Positions 1-8,674 of a stretch of DNA of 54,847 bases are shown piece after piece. Origin of the DNA: Gammaproteobacteria bacterium UBA3498 (GTDB lineage: Bacteria > Pseudomonadota > Gammaproteobacteria > Pseudomonadales > Pseudohongiellaceae). Under the pieces are notes generated by a model. It was not told where the DNA came from and searched no databases. It saw only the letters and a program-made list of their open reading frames with translations. The stretch is from contig DFQD01000096.1 of assembly GCA_002377605.1 (NCBI GenBank), forward strand, positions 1 to 54,847. The letters are read 5' to 3'. Numbering within the stretch: the first letter of the stretch is position 1; every line of letters starts with the position of its first letter. A program made the position numbers and the translations under genes.

Positions 1-703
1 CCCCTAAATAATTACTGAAAGATGCAACCAAAAGCGATAAGCCAAGCATAAGAAATAATGAAGGCATTTCAACTTGCTTTGCCTTATCAATTCCTTGCAG
101 CGACTTCATCACTTCATCCAATCCTTGATCGTCAGTCCGAAGAAAACGATCTAGTTGAGGCTTAAAAGGCTTAAGTGCAAGGATCACTACCAGCCAAATA
201 GAGTAGCAAACTGCCCCCATAAGCAAGGTATATGTCATTGCTTCGTCACTAACAGATAATGCTTCCTTAACAGCTACGAAGTTCTGTGTTCCGCCGGTCC
301 AACCAGCAGACATAGTTGCAAATGTGAGAGGAGTTTCATTACCAAGAAATTCCTGCATCAACTGTTGTGTGAATATAAACCCCAACATGATTGAAAAAGT
401 TGATGCTAAAAAAAGAGCAATCAAGCGAATTCCAAGCTTGCGAATGATCACAAGATTAAATTTTAAAGACATGAGAAAAAGCATGGCAGGAATCAAATTA
501 TCTCTTAGTGATTCTCTTGCCTCTCGCACTTGATCTGTTAATTGCCAGAGACCAACAGTATAAAGCACCATAGAGGCAAACATGACTAAGACAATCGATG
601 GGAGCCAACGGAAAAAAGCCAAACGATATCTCGTCTCTAGCCAGACAAGAATTCCGCAAAGCCCAAAAATGACCGCTACAAACTCAAACCCCTGTGTGAT
701 CAT
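1..703 (-). CDS. DUF819-family membrane protein, truncated by the left edge
   Basis: The reverse strand is open from an ATG at 703 to the window edge, giving the N-terminal 234 residues. The translation is very hydrophobic, with about six predicted membrane spans. It contains the segment SAGWTGGTQNF near residue 135, which resembles the glycine-rich SWTGG-type motif of DUF819 (YjcL-like) proteins, a family of about 400 residues with unknown, transporter-like function. A charged loop follows around residues 180-205, then another span begins at the edge. The ribosome-binding site is weak. It lies 95 bases downstream of the carotenoid oxygenase gene on the same strand and could be its distal operon partner, though a weak hairpin separates them. 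Function is not established; the assignment rests on fold-like pattern and motif. Confidence 0.72.
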   Translation of the reverse strand, partial: MITQGFEFVAVIFGLCGILVWLETRYRLAFFRWLPSIVLVMFASMVLYTVGLWQLTDQVREARESLRDNLIPAMLFLMSLKFNLVIIRKLGIRLIALFLASTFSIMLGFIFTQQLMQEFLGNETPLTFATMSAGWTGGTQNFVAVKEALSVSDEAMTYTLLMGAVCYSIWLVVILALKPFKPQLDRFLRTDDQGLDEVMKSLQGIDKAKQVEMPSLFLMLGLSLLVASFSNYLG

Positions 704-764
704 AAATGGATATTTACTAAACTTAAGCGGTTAATAGAAAAATCCGCAGGGTTATTAAATTTTC

Positions 765-782
765 CTGTTTTTACAAAAACAG
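765..782 (-). terminator. Weak hairpin after the carotenoid oxygenase gene
   Basis: An AT-rich inverted repeat (CTGTTT/AAACAG arms with extra A-T pairs inside) lies 17 bases after the carotenoid oxygenase stop. It is followed on the minus strand by a run rich in A and T. It could be a weak terminator before the DUF819 gene, but the stem is short and has few G-C pairs. Confidence 0.25.
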
Positions 783-798
783 TACTGCAGAAAATTCA

Positions 799-2208
799 TT
801 AATGAGCACTGCGCCAGTTGCCATGAAAACCAAACGGTACACGATGGTCAAGTATGGCTCGAGCAAGAGGGCCGGCGTCAATATTCTCAGCATCAAGAAT
901 AATCAGATGGCTTTTGTCAGTTTGTGAATTATAAACAGTAGCGAGCAAATACCCTTCTCCCTCAGGTGAATTAGCCTGCCTCGGCACGAAGACTGGCTCC
1001 GAAATCGCGGATCCATTGCCTTCACTAAAAGTTTTAACCTCTCCATTAGTTAAATCTATATGACCAATACCATTGTAGCGGTTTCCTTCCGCGCCGCCGC
1101 CAACCACACAGGCAAAATAACCATGACGATAGGAAAGTCCAGCATATCTTTCATCCAATCGGGGAAATTCTGTTCGCATATCATCGAGCTGCTCGACCTT
1201 GTAAGTATCGGTATTCGCCGAAAGGTCAAATATCCAGCGGGTTAGTTTCGCAGAGCTCTTCTCTGGATCTGGCTTGGATCCATCCGCATGCGGAAACAGC
1301 GGTGCTTCCTCATATTGGCATACCTCGCAGATTATTTTCTCTCCATCGTTATGAGCATTCATGGGATGAAAAACATAAGCCGGATCGCCCTCAAACCAGC
1401 GAATATCCTCCACCGTGCCATTTCGAGGCATTATGCCGATATGGCTACTTTTTTTAGCATCCCATGCATAAACCGGCCCGCCTTGCATTGCTCGCTCCAT
1501 AGAGCCAGTAAGCGGCATGATAGGAAAAATTATATAATCTCGAGTGGTGATAAAATCATGTACCATGGCCGCATAAGGTGCATCAAACCATTCACTCCGA
1601 ATCAAATTGCCATCTCGGTCCGCTACATGGAATGCCATTCGAGGTGAAATAATTCCATCTGCATTATAGGCAAAGAACAACATCTCCCCAGTTTCTGGAT
1701 CAATTTTCGGATGCGCCGACATAGCGCCTTTCAGTTTGTTATTGAAGGTCCAGCTTCCTATAGATTCCAGAGTAACAGGGTCCAATTCGAAGGGGGCATT
1801 GGATTCAACAAGCGCCAGTAGTTTATTTCCATGCCATATAACATTGGTATTAGCTATGCCGTTGGTTTCAACATCCGCCACTCGAGGGTCATTTTCCATC
1901 GGATTCAAAACACCAAAAAGTGATTCACCGGCCTGATTTTCTAAATTCCACTTAACAGTCCGAGCCCAACGATTGCTGTAGGCCACCTTACCCTGATCAA
2001 TTTGAAACGCATGGACCATTCCATCACCCCCGAACCAGTGATACTGACCACGAGGAGCAAACTGAGGATTAGGTCCATTTCTGTAGAGAGTACCATTCAA
2101 GTCTATTGGTAATTCGCCCTCAACAATCAAATCAGGAGCATTACATTCCATCTGTATAGGTGCATATCCACCGATTAGGTTGGGATGGTCTGGAAAAGGC
2201 TTAGCCAT
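799..2208 (-). CDS. Carotenoid oxygenase family protein (RPE65/CCO fold)
   Basis: Predicted non-heme Fe(II) dioxygenase that cleaves a carbon-carbon double bond in carotenoids, apocarotenoids or stilbene/lignin-like aromatics; this is family knowledge. The 469-residue length fits the family. The four expected iron-binding histidines are visible: H166 (SAHPK), H217 (VHDF), H281 (FHPMNAH) and H462 (FGFHGNW). The N-terminal LYRNGPNPQF segment and the HWFGGDGMVHAF motif (residues 57-68) are also family hallmarks. No signal peptide is seen, so it is probably cytoplasmic. The ATG at 2208 has an AGGAT ribosome site eight bases upstream. It follows the DUF6152 gene, but a terminator-like hairpin lies just upstream of its start, so expression may be separate or attenuated. 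The substrate cannot be told from sequence. Confidence 0.93.
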   Translation of the reverse strand: MAKPFPDHPNLIGGYAPIQMECNAPDLIVEGELPIDLNGTLYRNGPNPQFAPRGQYHWFGGDGMVHAFQIDQGKVAYSNRWARTVKWNLENQAGESLFGVLNPMENDPRVADVETNGIANTNVIWHGNKLLALVESNAPFELDPVTLESIGSWTFNNKLKGAMSAHPKIDPETGEMLFFAYNADGIISPRMAFHVADRDGNLIRSEWFDAPYAAMVHDFITTRDYIIFPIMPLTGSMERAMQGGPVYAWDAKKSSHIGIMPRNGTVEDIRWFEGDPAYVFHPMNAHNDGEKIICEVCQYEEAPLFPHADGSKPDPEKSSAKLTRWIFDLSANTDTYKVEQLDDMRTEFPRLDERYAGLSYRHGYFACVVGGGAEGNRYNGIGHIDLTNGEVKTFSEGNGSAISEPVFVPRQANSPEGEGYLLATVYNSQTDKSHLIILDAENIDAGPLARAILDHRVPFGFHGNWRSAH

Positions 2209-2244
2209 TTACTTAATCCTAAAGAAGAGTTCATAAATAAAGAA

Positions 2245-2282
2245 GGCAGAGCCAAAACGCAAATCAGGGTTTTAGCTCTGCC
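2245..2282 (-). terminator. Terminator-like hairpin between DUF6152 and carotenoid oxygenase genes
   Basis: Thirteen-base arms (GGCAGAGCCAAAA at 2245-2257 and TTTTAGCTCTGCC at 2270-2282) pair with one wobble/mismatch around a 12-base loop. On the minus strand the stem is followed by a T-rich run; on the plus strand by TATTTTTAA. It lies 22 bases after the DUF6152 stop and 37 bases before the oxygenase ATG, so it may end the upstream operon or attenuate read-through. Confidence 0.6.
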
Positions 2283-2304
2283 TATTTTTAAGCAAGATGC
2301 CAGT

Positions 2305-2736
2305 CTATTGCTCTGTTGGGTCAGTCCCATCAATAGGTGCACCGGTTCCGGAAGAACCAGCGAAGAGTCTGCGACCATCGGGGAATGTCACTTCGCGGCC
2401 ATTCGCTTTATTGGTGCCATCAATAGCGCGATAACCCTGAACAACTAATTCGATACCTGGAAGCACAGAATCTTTTCTCCAACCTCGGCGTACCAAGGCA
2501 CCCGGAGGTCCAGCTTCAATCATCCAGACTTCTTCTATACCGTCTTCATTAGTAACACCTAGGTGTAACCAGGCATGGGGGTTAATCCACTCCATCTTCA
2601 CTACCTTGCCACGCAAATTGATCGGCTGGGTAGAATCAAATTCACCCGAAAAGGCATGGTGTGCCTGCAGTGATGTAAAGACAAAAAGAGACATGCCCAT
2701 AGCACCAATTGCACTGATTAGTAATCGCATTCGCAT
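2305..2736 (-). CDS. DUF6152 family exported protein
   Basis: Small exported protein of 143 residues. An N-terminal signal peptide (about residues 1-26, ending LQA) is followed directly by HHAFSGEFD, and then by the G-x-V-x-x-x-E-W-x-NPH-A-W pattern around residues 43-57. Both are typical of DUF6152, a family of unknown function. The ATG at 2736 is supported by AGAGG about eight bases upstream. The gene lies 42 bases downstream of the glyoxalase-fusion gene on the same strand, so it is probably the last member of that transcript before the hairpin at 2245-2282. From memory, DUF6152 proteins are often found next to exported proteins of the QGVW/CHEGNY type, and this arrangement agrees; a functional link is inference. 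Confidence 0.85.
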   Translation of the reverse strand: MRMRLLISAIGAMGMSLFVFTSLQAHHAFSGEFDSTQPINLRGKVVKMEWINPHAWLHLGVTNEDGIEEVWMIEAGPPGALVRRGWRKDSVLPGIELVVQGYRAIDGTNKANGREVTFPDGRRLFAGSSGTGAPIDGTDPTEQ

Positions 2737-2778
2737 TGGTTTTACCTCTATCGATTTAAATTTAAATTCGTTTGCTAA

Positions 2779-4530
2779 TTATTCCTGATAGTCGGTTTGT
2801 TCACCTTCACGCGCATCGAGTGTACGCGCAGCACTTAAAGTATTAGTCATACCATAATTGCCTTCGTGGCATGCATACTCAACAAGCTCATATTGACTAT
2901 CGTCTCTTATGAAATTGAACATACCACTCCAGGGTTCGGTCCACACAGCTGGATCTTCAACTGTAAATTCATAGCGCAAAGTATCAGGACCGGTGCGAGT
3001 AAAACGCTGAGTTAACCTCATATCGGCACTGGATCCGAGATAAGAAGTTCTACCATTAAGATTTCTCACTTCAATTACTAGCGTGTCACCTTCCCAACGA
3101 CCATGAGAATCTCCAAGCCAAGTTTTAAGTCCATCACCAAAACCTTCGCGAGGCTCAGTAGAAATGATTCGAGTTTCATGAATCATTTCTTTTTGAATCG
3201 CGATGTTGCCTGGACTCTGAATAATCTGTAGACCGTTGTTATAAATACTTGGCATCATCATGCCAACTGGCCCACGAGTTATGCAGCGCACATAAGTACC
3301 TAAGTCTTCAGGTGTTCTGGCACGCTGTGGTGGAATTCTTGGTGGCGCATTGGCAACTAATTGCTTATACGCCTCAGTCGTTTCAGGCAATTGTCCGTTT
3401 GGCGGATCAATAATCATTGCCGCCTGCGTGGAAGGCGCAGACCTTACATAACCCAGGGTAGTATCACGCCATTCCCGATCGTAACCCCAGATACTGTTTA
3501 GTGTTCCTCTTTCACGACGCGCGGCTGCTTCCTCCGGAGTTAATTCTCCAGCCTCACCAGCGCCGACACCCCGCTGCAAGGGAATACCATGTGCTGCATC
3601 GGCAGTCCAGATACCTTGGAAATCTGGCTCACCCCAAGGTGTTCTTGGCACAACGTAAAGTTCTTCAGAATCACTGTTGTCTGCGGTGAATGCTTCTTCC
3701 TCGATTCCTTCCCAACCCGGTTCTACAACAGCGATCATCACGCCATCAGGTCCAAGAATGAAAGCCTGCTTAGCGTCAGAGCGGCCACGCTCTGGAACCA
3801 TAGGGTCCTGTCGAAAATCAACATTGAGTTGGTTCATTTCTGCAGCAGTTGCATCCAAATCCGCCACCTGGAAACCAATATGATCGATAGTTCGACCCTG
3901 AGTAATACCTGGTCGACCGTCGTTAAATTGGGTTGCCAGTAGCCAGATATCGCCGAAGCGGACGCCGTCTAACATGCCTTTCAAGCTTTCACGTTCACCA
4001 CCTAGCACTTGGTTATACCAATCAAGTGCCGCCACTGCATCGACTGAATTCAAATGGATGTGATGAAACCCAATTACAGCATCATCCTGCACCAATTCGA
4101 TTTTAGTTCCCCATGGATCGGTGATGAAAGCGATCTTAAATAGCCCAGGTATATCGCGAACCAAAGCGCCGTCATCGAATCGAATCAAACGAACTCCAGA
4201 GCCACGTACACCTACTGACTCAAGTTCAGCCATTTTCGCGTCGAGATCAGGTACAGAAAAACCAATATGATCGACAGCAGAACCCTGACTCCCGCCAACT
4301 GTTCGACCTACGAAAAACTCGATATTGGTTTCACCACAAACAACTGCATCGTTTCTGCCAACTACTCTTTCACAATCCAAATACTCTTCATACCAACTCA
4401 CTGCCTCGTTGGTGCTGGAAAGTGCTATCTGAATGTGGTTTGGAGTAGCGGCATTAAGTGCGAATGGAAACGCTATTACTATAGCAACGATTAGCTTAAT
4501 GCTACTTAGGTTTATGGAACGACACTTCAT
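2779..4530 (-). CDS. Exported fusion: two VOC (glyoxalase-fold) domains plus QGVW/CHEGNY domain
   Basis: The 583-residue product has a signal peptide (about 1-27). Two vicinal-oxygen-chelate modules follow, at about residues 28-135 and 140-255, each with the H-I-[QH]-x-x-x-x and VDHIGF/IDHIGF strands expected of the fold. The C-terminal 310 residues form the domain shared by six other proteins in this window: PWGEPDFQGIW, a central R-C, EMIHETRI, WLGDSHGRWEGDTLVIE and YACHEGNYGM. VOC proteins include glyoxalases, ring-cleaving dioxygenases and resistance proteins, so a metal-dependent lyase or dioxygenase role is possible but not shown. An upstream in-frame TTG at 4545 forms part of the TTGGAGG ribosome site, so the ATG at 4530 is the likely start. 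It lies downstream of a shorter paralog with 64 bases between and upstream of DUF6152. The fusion is unusual; see findings. Confidence 0.85.
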   Translation of the reverse strand: MKCRSINLSSIKLIVAIVIAFPFALNAATPNHIQIALSSTNEAVSWYEEYLDCERVVGRNDAVVCGETNIEFFVGRTVGGSQGSAVDHIGFSVPDLDAKMAELESVGVRGSGVRLIRFDDGALVRDIPGLFKIAFITDPWGTKIELVQDDAVIGFHHIHLNSVDAVAALDWYNQVLGGERESLKGMLDGVRFGDIWLLATQFNDGRPGITQGRTIDHIGFQVADLDATAAEMNQLNVDFRQDPMVPERGRSDAKQAFILGPDGVMIAVVEPGWEGIEEEAFTADNSDSEELYVVPRTPWGEPDFQGIWTADAAHGIPLQRGVGAGEAGELTPEEAAARRERGTLNSIWGYDREWRDTTLGYVRSAPSTQAAMIIDPPNGQLPETTEAYKQLVANAPPRIPPQRARTPEDLGTYVRCITRGPVGMMMPSIYNNGLQIIQSPGNIAIQKEMIHETRIISTEPREGFGDGLKTWLGDSHGRWEGDTLVIEVRNLNGRTSYLGSSADMRLTQRFTRTGPDTLRYEFTVEDPAVWTEPWSGMFNFIRDDSQYELVEYACHEGNYGMTNTLSAARTLDAREGEQTDYQE

Positions 4531-4594
4531 GGTGCGAACCTCCAATTGGTTAGTCTTTATGCTTTTAAATTCCGTTAAGCTTGAACAATTGTTT

Positions 4595-5425
4595 TTAATC
4601 TTCCGATTCTTCTCTTTTCATTAAATGACCGTACAAAATCTCTTCAGAGAATTCGACGCATTTGTATTCTATTACTCGCGCATTTGGTTCAAGACGTCGA
4701 TATAAAGGCATACGAATTTGCCAAGGGCGAGTAAAAACTGTTGGGTCTTCGATTGTTGCCTCATATAACATAGCATCGGCACTGATTGGCGTGTAGCGTT
4801 CAGTCACAATCAGTGAACTGCTGGCAAAGTTTCCTGCTCGGTCAAACCAGGCTTCGCCATAAAATCCCCGAGCATCTACTACTAATGTATTGCCTTCCCA
4901 ATGACCATGGGAACGACCCATCCAGGTATCTAATGGAGCCGGTTCCGGATTTTCTACATTCATATGAATAGTGCGATTCGCTTCGGCAAACCCATAAACA
5001 ATCATCATCTTGTCGGTGCCTTGCAGAATTTGAAAGGGGTAGGGCAAGTACGTGGCTCGAGGTACTCCGGGTAAATAACACTTGGTTTCAGGATCACCAG
5101 TAGGCCTGCTATCCCAGTTGGCCTGCTTTTGTTCCAGGGCCCAATCCTGATAAGGAATCTCTCCTCCTACAACAACGCCCTGGCCAGGAGGCACTGCACC
5201 TATTGCGCCCATTTCTGGTAACCCTGCACTAGCTTCATGGTCCTGAAGATCCCAGTGGGCAGTGCCTATCGCCTGCCAAACACCGTTGATATCGGGGTTG
5301 CCATCCCAGGCTAGTTCAGGTTGGTAGTTACCGATCTCCTGCGCTATAGCTGAAATGCTCAAAAGGGAAGCAGCAAGAAACGCCTTGAAAGAAAGGAAAA
5401 CAGTGGGCTTAAGTCGAATTATCAT
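4595..5425 (-). CDS. Exported QGVW/CHEGNY-family protein, short divergent member
   Basis: The 276-residue product has a signal peptide (about 1-28, ending AIA-Q) and is the most divergent of the seven paralogs in the window. It keeps the PDINGVW motif (about residue 44), RSHGHWEGNTLVVD (about 171-184), the VTERYT/IEDPTVFTRPW block and both family cysteines, C116 and C256, spaced 140 residues apart. The usual CHEGNY is replaced here by CVEFSEE. No other cysteine is present in the protein. Function is unknown. A GGGG stretch eight bases before the ATG supports the start. It is the first gene of a minus-strand transcript leading into the VOC fusion and DUF6152 genes, suggesting the three products act together outside the cytoplasm. 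Confidence 0.82.
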   Translation of the reverse strand: MIIRLKPTVFLSFKAFLAASLLSISAIAQEIGNYQPELAWDGNPDINGVWQAIGTAHWDLQDHEASAGLPEMGAIGAVPPGQGVVVGGEIPYQDWALEQKQANWDSRPTGDPETKCYLPGVPRATYLPYPFQILQGTDKMMIVYGFAEANRTIHMNVENPEPAPLDTWMGRSHGHWEGNTLVVDARGFYGEAWFDRAGNFASSSLIVTERYTPISADAMLYEATIEDPTVFTRPWQIRMPLYRRLEPNARVIEYKCVEFSEEILYGHLMKREESED

Positions 5426-5707
5426 TAGCGAGCCCCATCTTTTTAATTGTTATATTTAAGGAATAGTTGCTTGGAATTCTCCCAGCTAGCCAGCGGAGGG
5501 TCAAGCGACGTAAGTGCCGGTTTTATCGGGCGTTTGCCCTAAATTCAAGCAGGGGAAGACAATAGAATGAAGACAAATCAAGATCAGCGTTGAGAGTTAG
5601 GGACGCACCTTGATGCGATCAGAAAGCTAGTTAGTGGTATTGCATGCAACGATTGGTAATATAAAAACTCCAGTTAAGGCCACATAAAAAGATAGGCCCT
5701 AAAGAGC
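5426..5707. other. Gene-free interval
   Basis: About 280 bases without a supportable gene, between the short QGVW/CHEGNY gene and the terminator of the molybdenum hydroxylase operon. It should hold the minus-strand promoter and leader for the gene at 5425, but I see no convincing -35/-10 pair. A tiny GGGCGTTTGCCC hairpin lies near 5529. Nothing else stands out. Confidence 0.5.
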
Positions 5708-5741
5708 AAAGGGCCAGAGTAAAAAATTACTCTGGCCCTTT
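5708..5741 (-). terminator. Strong rho-independent terminator of the molybdenum hydroxylase operon
   Basis: A perfect 15-base-pair stem (5708-5722 with 5727-5741, core GGGCCAGAGT/ACTCTGGCCC) closes on a four-base loop. It starts 14 bases after the stop of the large subunit gene. The A-rich and T-rich flanks on both sides would let it act in either direction. Confidence 0.85.
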
Positions 5742-5755
5742 TGTAGTTACGGTAT

Positions 5756-8020
5756 TTAAGCAACGTCGCCAGTTTCTTCAACCCGAAAATCCAGATCAAA
5801 GTTTTTTAGCGGCAGTTGGCGTACACGAATACCTGTTGCATCGAAAACAGCGTTGGCTAATGCTGGTCCGATACCAGGAGTACCTGGCTCACCAGCTCCG
5901 CCAATATCATTCCCACTGTTTATAACATGAGTTTCAATTTTAGGTGCCTGGTTCATTCTTACTGATGGGTAATCATGGAAGTTACTCTGCACAACTGCAC
6001 CATCCTCGATCGTTATCTCACCGAATAGTGCCGCAGTAAGCCCATAGATAATTCCGGACTCTAACTGAGCAGCTATACCATCAGGCGCAACTGCTAAACC
6101 AGGATCAATCACAGCGACAACGCGGTCTACTGCAACTTCTCCATTATTAATTGTTACTTCCACCACCTGCGCAACTAGAGAACCGAAAGATTCTTGCAGA
6201 GAAATTCCTCGTCCACGCCCTGCGGGCAGCATTCTATTCCATCCCGCTTCTTCAGCAGCTTTAGCTAACACTGCTAAGTGTCGAGGACTGTCTTTCAGGA
6301 GCTCCGCACGAAACTCGAATGGATCTTTTTCCGCCGCATGGGCTGCTTCATCGATAAACGATTCAGTAAAGAAACCATGTTGGGAATGATCCACACTGCG
6401 CCATGCGCCAAATGGAACATGAGTCGGGCTACTGACATAACCTATGTCCTGTGCCGGGACTGCATAAGGAATCAATGGTGCTTCGACTGGCTCATTCTTG
6501 TTGGTGTAAGTATTTTCCCAAGCGAGTATATTGTTATCCGCATCAAATGCTGCCCGGAATCGACTCTGCACCGCTGGGCGGTAAAAATCCTGCCGCACAT
6601 CTTCTTCTCGTGACCAAATCAATTGTACTGGTCGGCCAACTGCCTGTGAAATTTGCGCAGCTTGAATAGCATAGTCAGGACGAGCCTTGCGGCCAAATCC
6701 TCCTCCCATAGCATGGTTATGAAGAGTAACGGCCTCTTCTTCCAAGCCAAGAACGACAGCAACATCCCGACGAAATCCGAGAGGATTCTGACAACCTACC
6801 CAAACTTCAGCGTTACCGTCTCTAACATTTGCAGTGGCGTTTAATGGCTCCATACAGGTGTGCGCCAGATAAGGAACATGATAGTCAGCATCTATAATCT
6901 TGGCTGCTGTTGCGAATACCGAATCAGTTTCGCCTTCTACGCGATCCGTCTGACGTTCTATTCTTGAAGTAATATCGCGATCAAATTGTGCAAAGATGCT
7001 ATCACTGGAAACAGATTCAAATCCTGTTTTACTCCACTGCACATCAAGTTCCTTGATGGCTAAGTTAGCCGTCCAATAACTATCCGCCACAACAGCCACG
7101 GTTTCACCAGAATAGGTACCACCAAACGCATTTCCTATTGTAGATGCAGGAATCTTAATAACATCTACAACTCCGTCGATTGCAAGCGCCGCTGCTTTAT
7201 CAAAAAGTACTACACTGCCACCCGAAACGGGGGAGCGAATAACTGATGCATACAGCATGTCCGGTAGACGAACATCCAATGCAAACTTTAATGAACCATC
7301 AACCTTCGCCGGAATGTCGCGGCGTGGTTTATGAGTACCAACGATCTTGTAGTCTGAAGGATCTTTAAAAGTTGGTGTTTGCGAAGGAGTCATTTCTGCA
7401 ATGGTTGATGCAAATGTTGCATATGGCTCCCTTCTATTAGTTACTGCGTGAATTAGGTAACTATTTTCGGTCGTTACTTCACTAATTGGGACACCCCAAA
7501 AACTTGCTGCAGCTTCCTCCAACATTTCTCTTGTCGCCGCACCTGCAATGCGCATAGCTAGTGCTCCAGTTGTACGAACACTCATACTGCCGCCAGTAAT
7601 TTGCATGTTGAGTGAATCCGCAACCCGCATCATGGCGCCATCAACTGTAGGAATTAAGATTTCTGGAAAATCTATCCCGGCTAAAAGATAGCGACGACCT
7701 GCTGAATAGGTTGAGTACTCACCTAAAGCAGGCGCTTCTTCCGTAAGTAGGTTTTCCCAATCTGCATCTAGCTCTTCTGCGAGCATCTGACCTAATGCAG
7801 TTTGCACTCCCTGACCCATTTCAGAGTGAGGAATGATTGCGGTAATAGTATTGTCGGTGTCGATCTTGACGTAAGAGTGGACTAATTGGCCGCCTTCTTC
7901 TCCTACTTTGCCAGCCAGATCTTTAATCTGATTGCCGGGTCGCAAGGCAACACCCACAATAACTCCACCACCGGCAACTAAACCAGTTGTTATAAATGCG
8001 CGTCTGGTCCACTTACCCAT
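5756..8020 (-). CDS. Tat-exported xanthine-dehydrogenase-family molybdopterin-binding subunit (IorB-like)
   Basis: Catalytic molybdenum subunit of a periplasmic hydroxylase/oxidoreductase resembling isoquinoline 1-oxidoreductase beta or membrane-type aldehyde dehydrogenases. The N-terminus carries a twin-arginine signal (TRRAFITTG) followed by a hydrophobic stretch. It then has the family's HSEMGQGVQTALGQ motif, a central GGGFGRK molybdopterin loop and a C-terminal GGAGEPGTPG segment whose glutamate is the expected catalytic base. The 754-residue length fits the IorB-type group. The upstream frame from 8047 is less likely: the ATG at 8020 sits eight bases after GGAGG and overlaps the end of the [2Fe-2S] gene by eight bases, indicating translational coupling. 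No cytochrome c subunit or Mo-insertion chaperone gene is adjacent. The substrate (N-heterocycle or aldehyde) is not determinable. Confidence 0.92.
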   Translation of the reverse strand: MGKWTRRAFITTGLVAGGGVIVGVALRPGNQIKDLAGKVGEEGGQLVHSYVKIDTDNTITAIIPHSEMGQGVQTALGQMLAEELDADWENLLTEEAPALGEYSTYSAGRRYLLAGIDFPEILIPTVDGAMMRVADSLNMQITGGSMSVRTTGALAMRIAGAATREMLEEAAASFWGVPISEVTTENSYLIHAVTNRREPYATFASTIAEMTPSQTPTFKDPSDYKIVGTHKPRRDIPAKVDGSLKFALDVRLPDMLYASVIRSPVSGGSVVLFDKAAALAIDGVVDVIKIPASTIGNAFGGTYSGETVAVVADSYWTANLAIKELDVQWSKTGFESVSSDSIFAQFDRDITSRIERQTDRVEGETDSVFATAAKIIDADYHVPYLAHTCMEPLNATANVRDGNAEVWVGCQNPLGFRRDVAVVLGLEEEAVTLHNHAMGGGFGRKARPDYAIQAAQISQAVGRPVQLIWSREEDVRQDFYRPAVQSRFRAAFDADNNILAWENTYTNKNEPVEAPLIPYAVPAQDIGYVSSPTHVPFGAWRSVDHSQHGFFTESFIDEAAHAAEKDPFEFRAELLKDSPRHLAVLAKAAEEAGWNRMLPAGRGRGISLQESFGSLVAQVVEVTINNGEVAVDRVVAVIDPGLAVAPDGIAAQLESGIIYGLTAALFGEITIEDGAVVQSNFHDYPSVRMNQAPKIETHVINSGNDIGGAGEPGTPGIGPALANAVFDATGIRVRQLPLKNFDLDFRVEETGDVA

Positions 8021-8537
8021 GATCCACCTCCGTCGCATCCTCTGCACTAGCTACATCGTAAAAAAGTTTTTCATCCGAAGAAGCAACGCCAACAGATTTA
8101 ATCGCATTACGAATTCGGCCGTACATACCGCAACGACAAATATTCCCCTGCATGGCGGCGTCGATATCAGCATCAGTCGGATTAGGATTATTGGCAATCA
8201 GTGCCGAGGCGGACATTATTTGTCCAGACTGACAGTAGCCACACTGTGGTACCTGATTATCAATCCATGCTCGCTGCACGGGATGTAATTCGCCATCAGC
8301 TGAAGCGATCCCCTCGATCGTCGTAACTTCTCTTCCTTCGACTGAAGAAATTGGTGTGACACAAGACCGCACTGGCTGGCCATCGATATGAACAGTACAA
8401 GCACCGCATTCGGCAATACCACACCCAAATTTTGTTCCGGTGAGTCCTAGCTGCTCACGAATCACCCACAACAACGGTTTAGATGGATCCACATCCACCG
8501 TTTGCTGTATGCGATTTACTCTAAAAGTCGTACTCAT
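8013..8537 (-). CDS. [2Fe-2S] ferredoxin subunit of the molybdenum hydroxylase (IorA-like)
   Basis: Small electron-transfer subunit of 174 residues. The N-terminal plant-type ferredoxin domain has the GCGIAECGACTV cluster motif and a following C in PVRSC. The C-terminal helical domain carries the second cluster motif, QCGYCQSGQ followed by NICRCG. This is the exact two-cluster layout of the xanthine dehydrogenase/CoxS family. It has no signal peptide; in this family the small subunit is exported folded with the Tat-bearing large subunit (family knowledge). An in-frame TTG at 8549 is part of TTGGAG, so the ATG at 8537 with GGAG eight bases upstream is preferred. It is first in a two-gene operon with the large subunit, ending at the strong terminator at 5708-5741. 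Confidence 0.95.
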   Translation of the reverse strand: MSTTFRVNRIQQTVDVDPSKPLLWVIREQLGLTGTKFGCGIAECGACTVHIDGQPVRSCVTPISSVEGREVTTIEGIASADGELHPVQRAWIDNQVPQCGYCQSGQIMSASALIANNPNPTDADIDAAMQGNICRCGMYGRIRNAIKSVGVASSDEKLFYDVASAEDATEVDHG

Positions 8538-8674
8538 CAAATTCTCCAACAGCCGAATTAAAAAAAGATTAAACTAGCCCAAACGCTAAGGCGCCGGGAT
8601 TATCAGGGATTTAGCTACTGAAAACAAATTAGAAATTCACTAATTGATTTCTTAACGGGCTTTTTTCTTATGAA

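Noticed and set aside
324..533. Plus-strand open frame of 69 codons
   Set aside because: It lies opposite the DUF819 permease gene, which has a clear membrane pattern and motif on the minus strand.
1288..1647. Plus-strand open frame of 119 codons
   Set aside because: Antisense to the carotenoid oxygenase, whose iron ligands are all on the minus strand.
3589..3942. Plus-strand open frame of 117 codons
   Set aside because: Antisense to the VOC fusion gene; no domain or ribosome site.
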